From an uncultured Eubacteriales bacterium (GTDB taxonomy: Bacteria; Bacillota; Clostridia; Oscillospirales; Acutalibacteraceae): a DNA stretch of 64,000 nucleotides. Made by a program: the position numbers and the translations under genes. Position 1 is the first letter of the stretch, and every line of letters begins with the position of its first letter. The stretch lies in NCBI GenBank assembly GCA_934477125.1, contig CAKSOL010000010.1, positions 61,568-125,567 of the forward strand. Reading direction: 5' to 3'. Under the pieces are notes generated by a model, which saw only the letters and a program-made list of their open reading frames with translations, did not search any database and was not told the origin of the DNA. Shown here in pieces: positions 27,084 to 34,626 of this stretch.

Positions 27084-28130
27084 ATGAAATTAAAAGTGGC
27101 TGTTATAGGCTATGGCGGTCAGGGCGCGTGGCATTGCGCTCAGATAATGAAGAGCGACGCGGTTGAGCTTGCCGGTACATATGATATTAAGGAAAAACGC
27201 CGCGCGGCAGCAGCGGAAAACGGAATTTTCGTCTATGAAAGCAACGAGGCGATTTTTGCGGATAAATCGGTTGATATAGTTGTTGCTGCAACGCCGAACG
27301 ACTGCCATGAGGAGCTGGTTGTATCGGCTCTCGGCTCAGGGCATAACGTTATCTGTGAAAAGCCCGCTGCGCTGTCGGTTCAGTCCTTTGACAGAATGAC
27401 TGCTGCCGCGGAAAAAGCCGGAAAATTGCTTACGGTTCATCAGAACCGTCGGTGGGATGTCGATTTCCTTGCCGTTAAGCAGGTGATAGAGAGCGGAGAA
27501 ATAGGCGAAACGCTTCGCATTGAGTCCAGGATACATGGCTCGCGCGGAATTCCGAGCGATTGGCGCTGCGAAAAGGCTCCGGGCGGTGGAATGATACTCG
27601 ACTGGGGCGTTCATCTGATAGACCAGATGCTGCAGCTCATCCCCGAAAAAATAACCTCGGTCAACTGCGTTACGACGAGTTATACCAACAAAGAGGTTGA
27701 CGACGGTTTTCGCCTTGAGCTGACATTTGAAAGCGGAAAGACTGCCCATGTTGAGGTCGGAACCTATAATTTCCTGCCGTTGCCGCGTTTCTATATGCAA
27801 TGCAGGAGCGGAACGCTCTGCCTTGAGGATTGGCAGAAGAAGGCTCAGGTTGCAAAGCTTACCGCTTGGGTTGAAAAGGATGTAACTCCGGTTCAGAATG
27901 CTGCCGGAATAACCAAAACAATGGCGCCGCGCGATGAGCTTACCCTCGATATGTATGAGGTTGAGCGTCCGCAGAGCGATGTTCATAATTTTTACCGCAA
28001 CTTTGCCGCTGCTGTCCGCGGAGAAGCGCAGCAGCTTATAAAGAACTGCGAGGTTCGCAGGGTTTTGCAGGTTATGGAGTGCTGTTTTCAGTCTGATGAG
28101 GCTCACCAGACCTTGAATACGGATATTTGA
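27084..28130 (+). CDS. Gfo/Idh/MocA-family oxidoreductase, first of two in the operon
   Basis: This protein of 348 residues starts at ATG 27084 after a GGAGG site at 27069-27073. The Rossmann motif VIGYGGQGAWH and the family's NAD(P)/catalytic block NVICEKPAALS with its Lys are present, as is a late HLIDQMLQLIP helix. Such enzymes oxidise or reduce a hydroxyl of a sugar, inositol or glycoside. Here it heads an operon with two TIM-barrel isomerases and a second oxidoreductase. That order fits a scheme of oxidation to a keto-sugar, rearrangement or elimination, and re-reduction. The substrate is not known. Confidence 0.85.
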   Translation: MKLKVAVIGYGGQGAWHCAQIMKSDAVELAGTYDIKEKRRAAAAENGIFVYESNEAIFADKSVDIVVAATPNDCHEELVVSALGSGHNVICEKPAALSVQSFDRMTAAAEKAGKLLTVHQNRRWDVDFLAVKQVIESGEIGETLRIESRIHGSRGIPSDWRCEKAPGGGMILDWGVHLIDQMLQLIPEKITSVNCVTTSYTNKEVDDGFRLELTFESGKTAHVEVGTYNFLPLPRFYMQCRSGTLCLEDWQKKAQVAKLTAWVEKDVTPVQNAAGITKTMAPRDELTLDMYEVERPQSDVHNFYRNFAAAVRGEAQQLIKNCEVRRVLQVMECCFQSDEAHQTLNTDI

Positions 28131-28146
28131 TTTCGGAGGTTATATT

Positions 28147-29061
28147 ATGAAGCTTGGAATAGTAAGCGCTATTTATGACGGGTTCACCTTTGAAGAAATG
28201 ATTGACAATGCCGCGGAAAACGGCTATGAGTGCGTCGAGGTCGCCTGCTGGCCGCAGGGCAAGGCGGAGCGGCGGTATGCCGGAGTCAGTCATATTGACG
28301 TCGGTAATACATCGGCTGAATATATCGCATACATAAAGGATTACTGCGAAAAGAAGAACATTGAGATTTCCTCGCTTGCGTTCTATCCGAATACTATGGA
28401 TGGCGACCTTGATAAGCGGGCTGCAAATATCGAGCATCTCAAAAAGGTTATAAATATGAGCGCCCTGCTCGGCGTTAATATGGTAACAACCTTTATCGGC
28501 AGGGACCAGACCAAGTCGGTTGAGGATAACCTTGAGCTGTTTAAGGAAATCTGGCCGCCGATTATAAGGCTTGCCGAGGAAAAGGGAGTTAAGGTCGCTA
28601 TTGAAAACTGTCCTATGCTTTTCGGACGTGACCAATGGCCGGGCGGACAGAATTTGTTCACAACTCCTAAGCTTTGGAGAACGATGTTTGAGCTGCTGCC
28701 GAGCGATAATTTCGGAATAAACTATGATCCGAGCCACTTTATATGGCAGCATATCGACTACATAAAGCCGCTTTACGAATTTAAGGATAAAATTTTCCAT
28801 GTTCATTATAAGGATATAAAGCTTTATCCCGATAAGCTTGACGATGTAGGAATTATGGCATATCCGCTTGAATATATGAGTCCCAAGCTTCCCGGACTCG
28901 GAGATGTTGACTGGGGCCGCTATGTTTCGGCTCTTACCGATATCGGATATAACGGCTGTACCTGCGTTGAGGTTGAGGATAAATCATTTGAAGGCTCGCG
29001 CGAGCGGGTGCTTGATTCGGTAAAACTGAGCTATCGCTATATGCGGCAGTTCGTAATATAA
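28147..29061 (+). CDS. Sugar phosphate isomerase/epimerase-type TIM barrel, first copy
   Basis: This 304-residue protein belongs to the AP endonuclease family 2 (xylose isomerase-like) fold. It has the typical metal-site strands KVAIENCPM, NFGINYDPSHFIWQ and FHVHYKDIK, then GLGDVDW and CVEVEDKS. The Glu, Asp, His and Glu residues in these motifs are the expected divalent-metal ligands. It lies 16 bases after the oxidoreductase with its own CGGAGG site. Members epimerise, isomerise or, when partnered with Gfo/Idh/MocA enzymes, cleave 3-keto-glycosides. Which applies here is open. Confidence 0.83.
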   Translation: MKLGIVSAIYDGFTFEEMIDNAAENGYECVEVACWPQGKAERRYAGVSHIDVGNTSAEYIAYIKDYCEKKNIEISSLAFYPNTMDGDLDKRAANIEHLKKVINMSALLGVNMVTTFIGRDQTKSVEDNLELFKEIWPPIIRLAEEKGVKVAIENCPMLFGRDQWPGGQNLFTTPKLWRTMFELLPSDNFGINYDPSHFIWQHIDYIKPLYEFKDKIFHVHYKDIKLYPDKLDDVGIMAYPLEYMSPKLPGLGDVDWGRYVSALTDIGYNGCTCVEVEDKSFEGSRERVLDSVKLSYRYMRQFVI

Positions 29062-29078
29062 TATTGGAGGAAATAACA

Positions 29079-30233
29079 ATGGCAAACGCTACGGGATTGG
29101 ACGCTTTTAAGTTCGATCAGGAAACAGAGGTTATTGACACCTCTAAAAAGGTTAAAATCGCTATCATAGGAACAGGATGGATTGCCGAGTCTCATATCAG
29201 CAGCTATAAAAAGATGCCCGATGTTGAGATAGTCGCTTTGGCTGATCTCGTTCCCGGAAAAGCAGAGGCTTTCGCAAAGAAGTTTGAAATCGAGGGCTGC
29301 AGAATTTATAACAGCGACCGCGAGCTGCTCGATAACGAAAAGGAATTGGACGGTGTGAGCATTTGCACCTACAACTGCCAGCATGCTCCCTGCGCTATTC
29401 ACGCGCTTAATGCCGGCGTTAATGTTATGCTCGAAAAGCCGTTCACGGTTACTCTCGACGAGGCTATCGAGGTTATGAAGGCTGAAAAGGCCTCCGGAAA
29501 AATCCTCACAATCGGCTTCCAGCCGCGTATGAGCGAGAATATGCAGATGATAAAGAAGATAGTTGAGTCCGGAGAGCTCGGCAAGGTTTATTATCTGCAG
29601 GCAGGCGGCGGACGCCGCCGCGGAATACCGACCCCGTTCGGCACCTCATTTATCGAAAAGGATACCGCCGGAATAGGCGCTGTAGGCGATATCGGTTCTT
29701 ATTCGCTCGATATGCTTATGGGTGCCGTAGGCTATCCGAAGCCGCTTACTGCGACCGGCTATACCTCTGCATTTTTCGGCAAGGACCCCGGTTACTATCC
29801 TGCTCATCCGGAATATGCCGGTAAATTTGAGGTTGATGATTTTGCCGCCGGCTTTGTCCGCCTGGAGGGCGATATTATCCTTGATTTCCGCATTTCCTGG
29901 GCTATGAATATGGATACCTGCGGCGACGCGCTTATTTTAGGAACAAAGGGCGGTCTGCGTATTCCGTCAACCGAGTGCTGGAACGGCGAATTTGACAAGC
30001 CGCTTACGGTTTATAAGACCATAGGCGACCAGACGCTCGAATATCAGGTTCCTATGAAGCCGACAAGCGATTTGTTTGCCAAAAAGCTGCGCTCGTTTGT
30101 TGACGCAATAAAGAACGGCGGAAAGGCAACCGTTCCGTCAAGCGAGATAGTTTACAATCAGGCTGTCATCGACGGTATCGTTCGCTCCGCAAAGCTCGGT
30201 CACGAGGTTGAAATTGAAATTCCGCAGGTTTAA
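29079..30233 (+). CDS. Gfo/Idh/MocA-family oxidoreductase, second in the operon
   Basis: This protein of 384 residues starts at ATG 29079, with TTGGAGG about eight bases upstream; the alternative start further left overlaps that site. Its Rossmann motif is AIIGTGWIAESH and its catalytic block is NVMLEKPFTVT, with Lys present. The C-terminal half holds the substrate-binding sheet (GAVGDIGSYSLDMLMG). It differs clearly from the enzyme at 27084, so the two probably act on different intermediates, or one oxidises while the other reduces. It is flanked on both sides by TIM-barrel isomerases in the same operon. Confidence 0.86.
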   Translation: MANATGLDAFKFDQETEVIDTSKKVKIAIIGTGWIAESHISSYKKMPDVEIVALADLVPGKAEAFAKKFEIEGCRIYNSDRELLDNEKELDGVSICTYNCQHAPCAIHALNAGVNVMLEKPFTVTLDEAIEVMKAEKASGKILTIGFQPRMSENMQMIKKIVESGELGKVYYLQAGGGRRRGIPTPFGTSFIEKDTAGIGAVGDIGSYSLDMLMGAVGYPKPLTATGYTSAFFGKDPGYYPAHPEYAGKFEVDDFAAGFVRLEGDIILDFRISWAMNMDTCGDALILGTKGGLRIPSTECWNGEFDKPLTVYKTIGDQTLEYQVPMKPTSDLFAKKLRSFVDAIKNGGKATVPSSEIVYNQAVIDGIVRSAKLGHEVEIEIPQV

Positions 30234-30256
30234 TTTCCTGCTTTGAGGTGTTTATA

Positions 30257-31072
30257 ATGAAAGATTTTCCAATAGCGTTACAGCTTTATTCGGTTCGCGA
30301 TGATATGGAGAAGGATTTTGAGGGAACCCTCAAAAAGGTTAAGGCAATGGGCTATGACGGCGGAGAATTTGCCGGACTTTACGGTCATTCCGCCGCTGAG
30401 GTCAAAAAAATGTGCGGCGAGATAGGTATAACCCCTATCTCCGCGCACGTTGGCTATGCCGAGCTGCTTGAGGGAGAAAAAACCTTCAAGACCTATGCTG
30501 AAATCGGCTGTAAATATATAGTTATTCCGTGGATTGACGCAAAATATCTTGCCGGCGGCGAAAATAACGCCGAGTTTATTGAGAATGTCAAAAAATTCGG
30601 CGAGCTTGCCAACGCAAACGGTATGAAGCTTTGCTACCATAACCATGACTTTGAATTTGAAAAGGTTGACGGCGAATATAAGCTTGACCTGCTTTACAAG
30701 GCTGTTTCCGCAGAGCTGCTTTCAACTCAGCTTGATACCTGTTGGGTAAACGTAGGCGGAGAAAATCCGGCGGAGTTTATCCGTAAATACAGCGGACGTA
30801 TCGAGATAGTCCATCTCAAGGATTTTGTCGGCTCAAAGAGCGAGAATATGTACGGTCTTATAGGAGCCGGCGGAAAAGAGGGCAAAAAGGACGAAACCGG
30901 AAAGTTCGAGTTCCGCCCCGTAGGTTCCGGAGTTCAGAATTTCCCCGCTATTCTTGATGCCTGCCGCGACGTTAAGGCAAAATGGGTAGTTGTTGAGCAG
31001 GATCAGCCGAGTATGGGCAAAACTCCGCTCGAATGTGCCGAAATGAGCATTAACTATCTGAAGTCGCTCTGA
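30257..31072 (+). CDS. Sugar phosphate isomerase/epimerase-type TIM barrel, second copy
   Basis: This protein of about 271 residues starts at ATG 30257; the GTG at 30248 lies inside the likely TTGAGGTG binding site. Metal-site motifs are LCYHNHDFEFE, LSTQLDTCWVNVGG and IEIVHLKDF, then WVVVEQDQP, which is typical of the AP endonuclease family 2/IolE-like branch. The HNHDFEF motif is characteristic of keto-inositol dehydratase/isomerase relatives. It is the last gene of the operon and converges on an AraC regulator, with only a short palindrome between them. Confidence 0.85.
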   Translation: MKDFPIALQLYSVRDDMEKDFEGTLKKVKAMGYDGGEFAGLYGHSAAEVKKMCGEIGITPISAHVGYAELLEGEKTFKTYAEIGCKYIVIPWIDAKYLAGGENNAEFIENVKKFGELANANGMKLCYHNHDFEFEKVDGEYKLDLLYKAVSAELLSTQLDTCWVNVGGENPAEFIRKYSGRIEIVHLKDFVGSKSENMYGLIGAGGKEGKKDETGKFEFRPVGSGVQNFPAILDACRDVKAKWVVVEQDQPSMGKTPLECAEMSINYLKSL

Positions 31073-31081
31073 TTTTTGAAA

Positions 31082-31861
31082 TCAGACGCGCCTGTCGTCC
31101 AGATTCCGGTATTCAAGCGGAGTCATATTCATAATCTGCCTGAAAGACCGGTTAAAGGAACGGATTGTACCGAAGCCGACATCCTCTGAGATGTCGGCTA
31201 TTTTTTTATCGCTTTCGGTCAGCATTTCGCACGCTGCCCGCACCCTCAGCATATTGACGTAATCGTTAAAGCCTATGCTGAGCTTGCGGTTAAGAAAATG
31301 GGATATATAATATTTGTTGAGATGAAGGGCGTCCTCAAGGGTTTCAAGACTTATATTTTCGGCATAATGCTGCGTGCAGAAATCAAGTATGCGGCGCAGA
31401 GTTGAGTTGTCGGTGGAAAGCGCCGGAATAAGGGAAAATTCGGGCATAATCCGACCCATAAAAAGGTTGAGATAACCGACACATTCCGTCATTCTTTTTT
31501 CATAAAAGCATTTGCCGAGCTTGGTTATAAACGCTCCCGCCTCAGAGTCCGCCCGCAACTGGTTGCTTTCGGGAATATAGCCGGTAAGCTGGGATTTTTG
31601 TCCGTATATCAGGTCGGTTGAGGTTATAATAACATAATATTTTCCGAGCGAGCAGTTTTTATAATAATGCAGCTGGTTCGGAAAGGCTAAAAATATATCT
31701 CCGCTGCTCAGCGGATAGCAGCTGAGGTCTGCATATGCAAGCACGTTTCCCTTTTCAACGTATATAATCTCAAGCTCGTTGTGAAGATGAGGAATATCCG
31801 ATAAAAGACGGTCGGCGCTGACAGTTATCGGCTGAGTCTTTTTTTCATAGGTAACCTTCAT
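31082..31861 (-). CDS. AraC-family transcriptional regulator with cupin sensor
   Basis: This 259-residue protein has an N-terminal cupin domain (about 20-110: HLHNELEIIYVEKG, LSSGDIFLAFPNQLHYY). A C-terminal pair of helix-turn-helix units follows (ISLETLEDALHLNKYYISHFL and IADISEDVGFGTIRSFNRSF, then MTPLEYR). It is convergent with the oxidoreductase-isomerase operon and is the obvious candidate regulator of that operon and perhaps of the GH106-like gene. It has its own promoter at 31882-31910. The inducer is probably a sugar, by family analogy. Confidence 0.85.
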   Translation of the reverse strand: MKVTYEKKTQPITVSADRLLSDIPHLHNELEIIYVEKGNVLAYADLSCYPLSSGDIFLAFPNQLHYYKNCSLGKYYVIITSTDLIYGQKSQLTGYIPESNQLRADSEAGAFITKLGKCFYEKRMTECVGYLNLFMGRIMPEFSLIPALSTDNSTLRRILDFCTQHYAENISLETLEDALHLNKYYISHFLNRKLSIGFNDYVNMLRVRAACEMLTESDKKIADISEDVGFGTIRSFNRSFRQIMNMTPLEYRNLDDRRV

Positions 31862-31881
31862 TTTAAAACACCCCGCTTAGA

Positions 31882-31910
31882 ATTATAACGGATATTAAGT
31901 CATTTGGCAA
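31882..31910 (-). promoter_or_regulatory. Promoter of the second AraC gene
   Basis: On the minus strand TTGCCA (31905-31910) and TATAAT (31882-31887) have a 17-base spacer and lie 21 bases before the start codon. Confidence 0.65.
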
Positions 31911-31920
31911 TATTTTAAAT

Positions 31921-32460
31921 TCAGTCAAACGGAGTTCTGAAGGGTATGCCGAAGTAATCGGTAAGAGAAATAACGACATTGCGGGCTATTTCGTCAATAT
32001 TATTCCTTATCCAGTCGGCGTCCTGAGGGTTGTCGTGATAAGCAAATTCTATAAGAACGCTCGGAGCGCGGGTACGCCTTACCTCGCCGAGAGTGGTTGT
32101 CGGTATTGTCCGTACCTTTCCGGAAAGCGGATATATCATTTGCAGATTATTGGCTATTATTTCGGCGAGCCGCTTTCCGCGAACGCTTGTCGGGTAATAA
32201 TATACCTCTCCGCCGCGGGCGGAGCCGTCGCTTGAAGCGTTTGAATGAAGCGCTAAATGCAAATCGAAATTTCCTGCATTTGATGCGGCTATTGACTGCG
32301 CTGCCGTCATATCGGGAGTGTTGCGCTCAAAGGCTATTCCGCTGGCGTATAAATAAGGCTCCATAGCGTCGGCAATCAGATTCATATAATATTCTTCGTT
32401 TCCTCCGCCGGCATAGGGGTTAAACTCCTGCGTCGACGGACTTAAATAAATATAGGGCAT
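31921..32460 (-). CDS. N-acetylmuramoyl-L-alanine amidase (Amidase_3 type), divergent zinc site
   Basis: This 179-residue single-domain protein fits the Amidase_3 fold, which cuts the bond between muramic acid and the stem peptide. The second zinc ligand motif (GGGNEEYYMNLIAD, Glu), the third (LALHSNASSDGS, His) and the catalytic-type Glu in VLIEFAYHDN are all visible. However, the usual first motif DPGHGG is replaced by YLSPSTQEFNPYAGGG, so the first His ligand is not in its normal place. No signal peptide or cell-wall binding repeat is seen. A role in spore or mother-cell peptidoglycan processing is possible in Clostridia but is not shown here. Confidence 0.78.
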   Translation of the reverse strand: MPYIYLSPSTQEFNPYAGGGNEEYYMNLIADAMEPYLYASGIAFERNTPDMTAAQSIAASNAGNFDLHLALHSNASSDGSARGGEVYYYPTSVRGKRLAEIIANNLQMIYPLSGKVRTIPTTTLGEVRRTRAPSVLIEFAYHDNPQDADWIRNNIDEIARNVVISLTDYFGIPFRTPFD

Positions 32461-32541
32461 TTAAAATTCACCTCTTATACAGAATATGGCGCTGCGGCGG
32501 CAGAGGTTAAAGGGAATTGGAAGAGTTTAAGTGTTTTATGC

Positions 32542-32570
32542 TTGACAAAATACAAGTGCAGCGGTATAAT
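32542..32570 (+). promoter_or_regulatory. Consensus promoter of the Re-citrate synthase operon
   Basis: A perfect TTGACA (32542-32547) and a perfect TATAAT (32565-32570) are separated by exactly 17 bases. Transcription should start near 32577, just before the AAAGGAG site, so the message has almost no leader. Confidence 0.88.
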
Positions 32571-32596
32571 TGTATACATCAAAGGAGTGGATACCT

Positions 32597-33982
32597 GTGC
32601 TTGAGCTTTCAAACAAAACAAACCTTATTGAGCAGAAAAACTATAAGTACGATTTGCAGGACGTCAGCGAGCCTAACCTTTACCGCGAGGTTTACAGCTA
32701 TACGGACGTTCCGCGCGTCGCTTTCAACCACCGCAGGGTGCCGCTCGGCTGTCCTAAGGATATCTGGATAACCGATACTTCGCTGCGGGACGGTCAGCAG
32801 TCGGTTGAGCCTTATACGGTTGACCAGATAGTTCAGCTCTATAAATATATGTCGCGTCTTGGCGGACCTTACGGAATTATCCGGCAGACAGAGTTTTTTG
32901 TTTACAGTAAAAAGGACCGCGAGGCGATTGCGCGCTGTCAGGAATTGGGACTTAAATTTCCTGAGATAACAACCTGGATAAGAGCAAACCGCGAGGATTT
33001 CAAGCTTGTCCGCGACCTCGGAATACGCGAAACCGGTATTCTTGTTTCCTGCAGCGATTACCATATTTTCAAAAAGCTAAAAATGACGCGCCGTCAGGCT
33101 ATGGAAACATATCTTGCCGCCGTTTCGGACGCTTTCGAGGCGGGCGTTATGCCGCGCTGCCATTTGGAGGACATAACGAGAGCCGATTTCTACGGCTTTG
33201 TCGTTCCGTTTGTCAATGAGCTTATGAAGCTGTCAAAGCAGGCTAAAATTCCGGTGAGGATACGTGCCTGTGATACTATGGGCTACGGCGTTCCGTATCC
33301 GGAGGTTGCTCTTCCGCGGAGCGTTCCGGGAATTATATACGGCTTGCAGCATTATTCCGATGTTCCGAGCGATATGCTTGAGTGGCACGGACATAACGAT
33401 TTTTATAAGGCTGTCGCAAATGCCGGAACCGCCTGGCTCTACGGTGCGTCCGGAGTCAACTGCTCTCTGCTCGGTATCGGCGAACGCACGGGCAATATTC
33501 CGCTGGAAGCTATGGTTATGGAATACGCCTCGCTGCGCGGCTCGTTCGACGGTATGGACCCGACGGTTATAACCGAAATAGCCGACTATTTCAGAAAGGA
33601 AATAGGCTATAAAATTCCTCCGATGACGCCGTTTGTCGGCAGAAACTTCAATGTTACCCGCGCCGGAATTCACGCCGATGGGCTTTTGAAGGACGAGGAA
33701 ATATATAATATTTTCAATACCGAAAAGATTTTGAACCGTCCGGTATCGGTGCTTTTGGGCAAAAGCTCAGGGCTTGCCGGAATAGCCTATTGGATAAACC
33801 AGAACTACGGTCTTTCGGGTGAAAAAACGGTTGATAAAAAGTCGCCGCTTGTCGCAGCCGTTAAGGAATGGATAGACCGCGAATATGAGGACGGACGGCA
33901 GACCTCTCTTTCAAACGAGGAAATCGAATCAAAAATTGAGGAGCTTTCGGGCGGAGACTTTTCGGGAGGAGCTGTAAAATGA
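32597..33982 (+). CDS. Re-type citrate synthase (isopropylmalate/homocitrate synthase family)
   Basis: This HMGL-like TIM-barrel enzyme of about 461 residues condenses acetyl-CoA with an oxo acid. The motifs DTSLRDGQQ (metal and substrate loop), PRCHLEDITRADFYGF, RACDTMGYGVPYP and EWHGHND are those of the Clostridium kluyveri Re-citrate synthase branch rather than true LeuA. It lacks the C-terminal regulatory LeuA domain, as expected for that branch. The operon continues with aconitase and isocitrate dehydrogenase, which supports citrate as the product. GTG 32597 was chosen because AAAGGAG ends nine bases upstream and any earlier start would lie inside the -10 box. The gene overlaps the GntR gene by four bases. 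Confidence 0.85.
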   Translation: MLELSNKTNLIEQKNYKYDLQDVSEPNLYREVYSYTDVPRVAFNHRRVPLGCPKDIWITDTSLRDGQQSVEPYTVDQIVQLYKYMSRLGGPYGIIRQTEFFVYSKKDREAIARCQELGLKFPEITTWIRANREDFKLVRDLGIRETGILVSCSDYHIFKKLKMTRRQAMETYLAAVSDAFEAGVMPRCHLEDITRADFYGFVVPFVNELMKLSKQAKIPVRIRACDTMGYGVPYPEVALPRSVPGIIYGLQHYSDVPSDMLEWHGHNDFYKAVANAGTAWLYGASGVNCSLLGIGERTGNIPLEAMVMEYASLRGSFDGMDPTVITEIADYFRKEIGYKIPPMTPFVGRNFNVTRAGIHADGLLKDEEIYNIFNTEKILNRPVSVLLGKSSGLAGIAYWINQNYGLSGEKTVDKKSPLVAAVKEWIDREYEDGRQTSLSNEEIESKIEELSGGDFSGGAVK

Positions 33983-34620
33983 TTGAACATAAAACCGTAT
34001 CGCTTGCCGATCAGGTGTTTGACCACCTTGAGCGTGATATTCTCTGCGGCAAGTACCAGCGCGGCGAGCTGCTTACCGAGATGAAGCTGAGCGCCGAGCT
34101 CGGAGTAAGCCGGACTCCCATCCGCGAGGCGCTGCGCAGACTTGAACAGGAGCATATCATCGAGGAGTCGGCAAAGGGCTGCGTTGTTATAGGAATATCC
34201 GAAAACGACCTGAGGGATATATTTGAAATAAGGAAAGCGGTTGAATGTCTGGCGTCGGCGAGAGCGGCAGTTAATCGGACGGATGAACAGCTTTCCGAGC
34301 TTCGCGAGGCGCTTGAGCTTCAGGAGTTTTATCTCGGCAAGCAGGACGCCGAGCAGATAAAGCAGATGGATAATCGATTCCATAGAATTGTCTATAAGCT
34401 TTCAGGCAGCTCCGTTTTTTATGACACATTAGTGCCGCTGCATAAAAAGATACAGAAATACCGCCGTGTATCGGTGGAAAACAAAAGCCGCGCGTCAGCG
34501 TCGGTTGCGGAGCATAAAAAAATATATGAGGCGATTGCCGCTAAAAACGCGGCAGACGCCGAGAAATATACAACCGAGCATGTAATAAACGCCTATCGGC
34601 ATATTATAGGAAAGGATTAA
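33979..34620 (+). CDS. GntR-family (FadR/FCD-type) transcriptional regulator
   Basis: This 213-residue protein has an N-terminal winged helix (about 10-75) with the signature LGVSRTPIREALRRLEQEHII. A helical FCD ligand domain follows (about 80-205: IFEIRKAVECLASARAA, DNRFHRIVYKLSG, EHKKIYEAIAAKNA). FCD domains often bind organic acids such as citrate, malate or lactate with a metal. Its ATGA overlap with the Re-citrate synthase and its place before aconitase make it a likely citrate- or 2-oxoglutarate-responsive regulator of this operon. The effector is inferred, not seen. Confidence 0.88.
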   Translation: MIEHKTVSLADQVFDHLERDILCGKYQRGELLTEMKLSAELGVSRTPIREALRRLEQEHIIEESAKGCVVIGISENDLRDIFEIRKAVECLASARAAVNRTDEQLSELREALELQEFYLGKQDAEQIKQMDNRFHRIVYKLSGSSVFYDTLVPLHKKIQKYRRVSVENKSRASASVAEHKKIYEAIAAKNAADAEKYTTEHVINAYRHIIGKD

Positions 34621-34626
34621 GGCATT

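Noticed and set aside
31068..31088. Short palindrome TCTGATTT-TTG-AAATCAGA between convergent genes as terminator
   Set aside because: The stem is short, A+T rich and lacks a clear T-run; it may be chance.
32597..33982. 2-isopropylmalate synthase (leuA) call
   Set aside because: The regulatory C-terminal domain is missing and the operon contains aconitase and isocitrate dehydrogenase, so Re-citrate synthase fits better.
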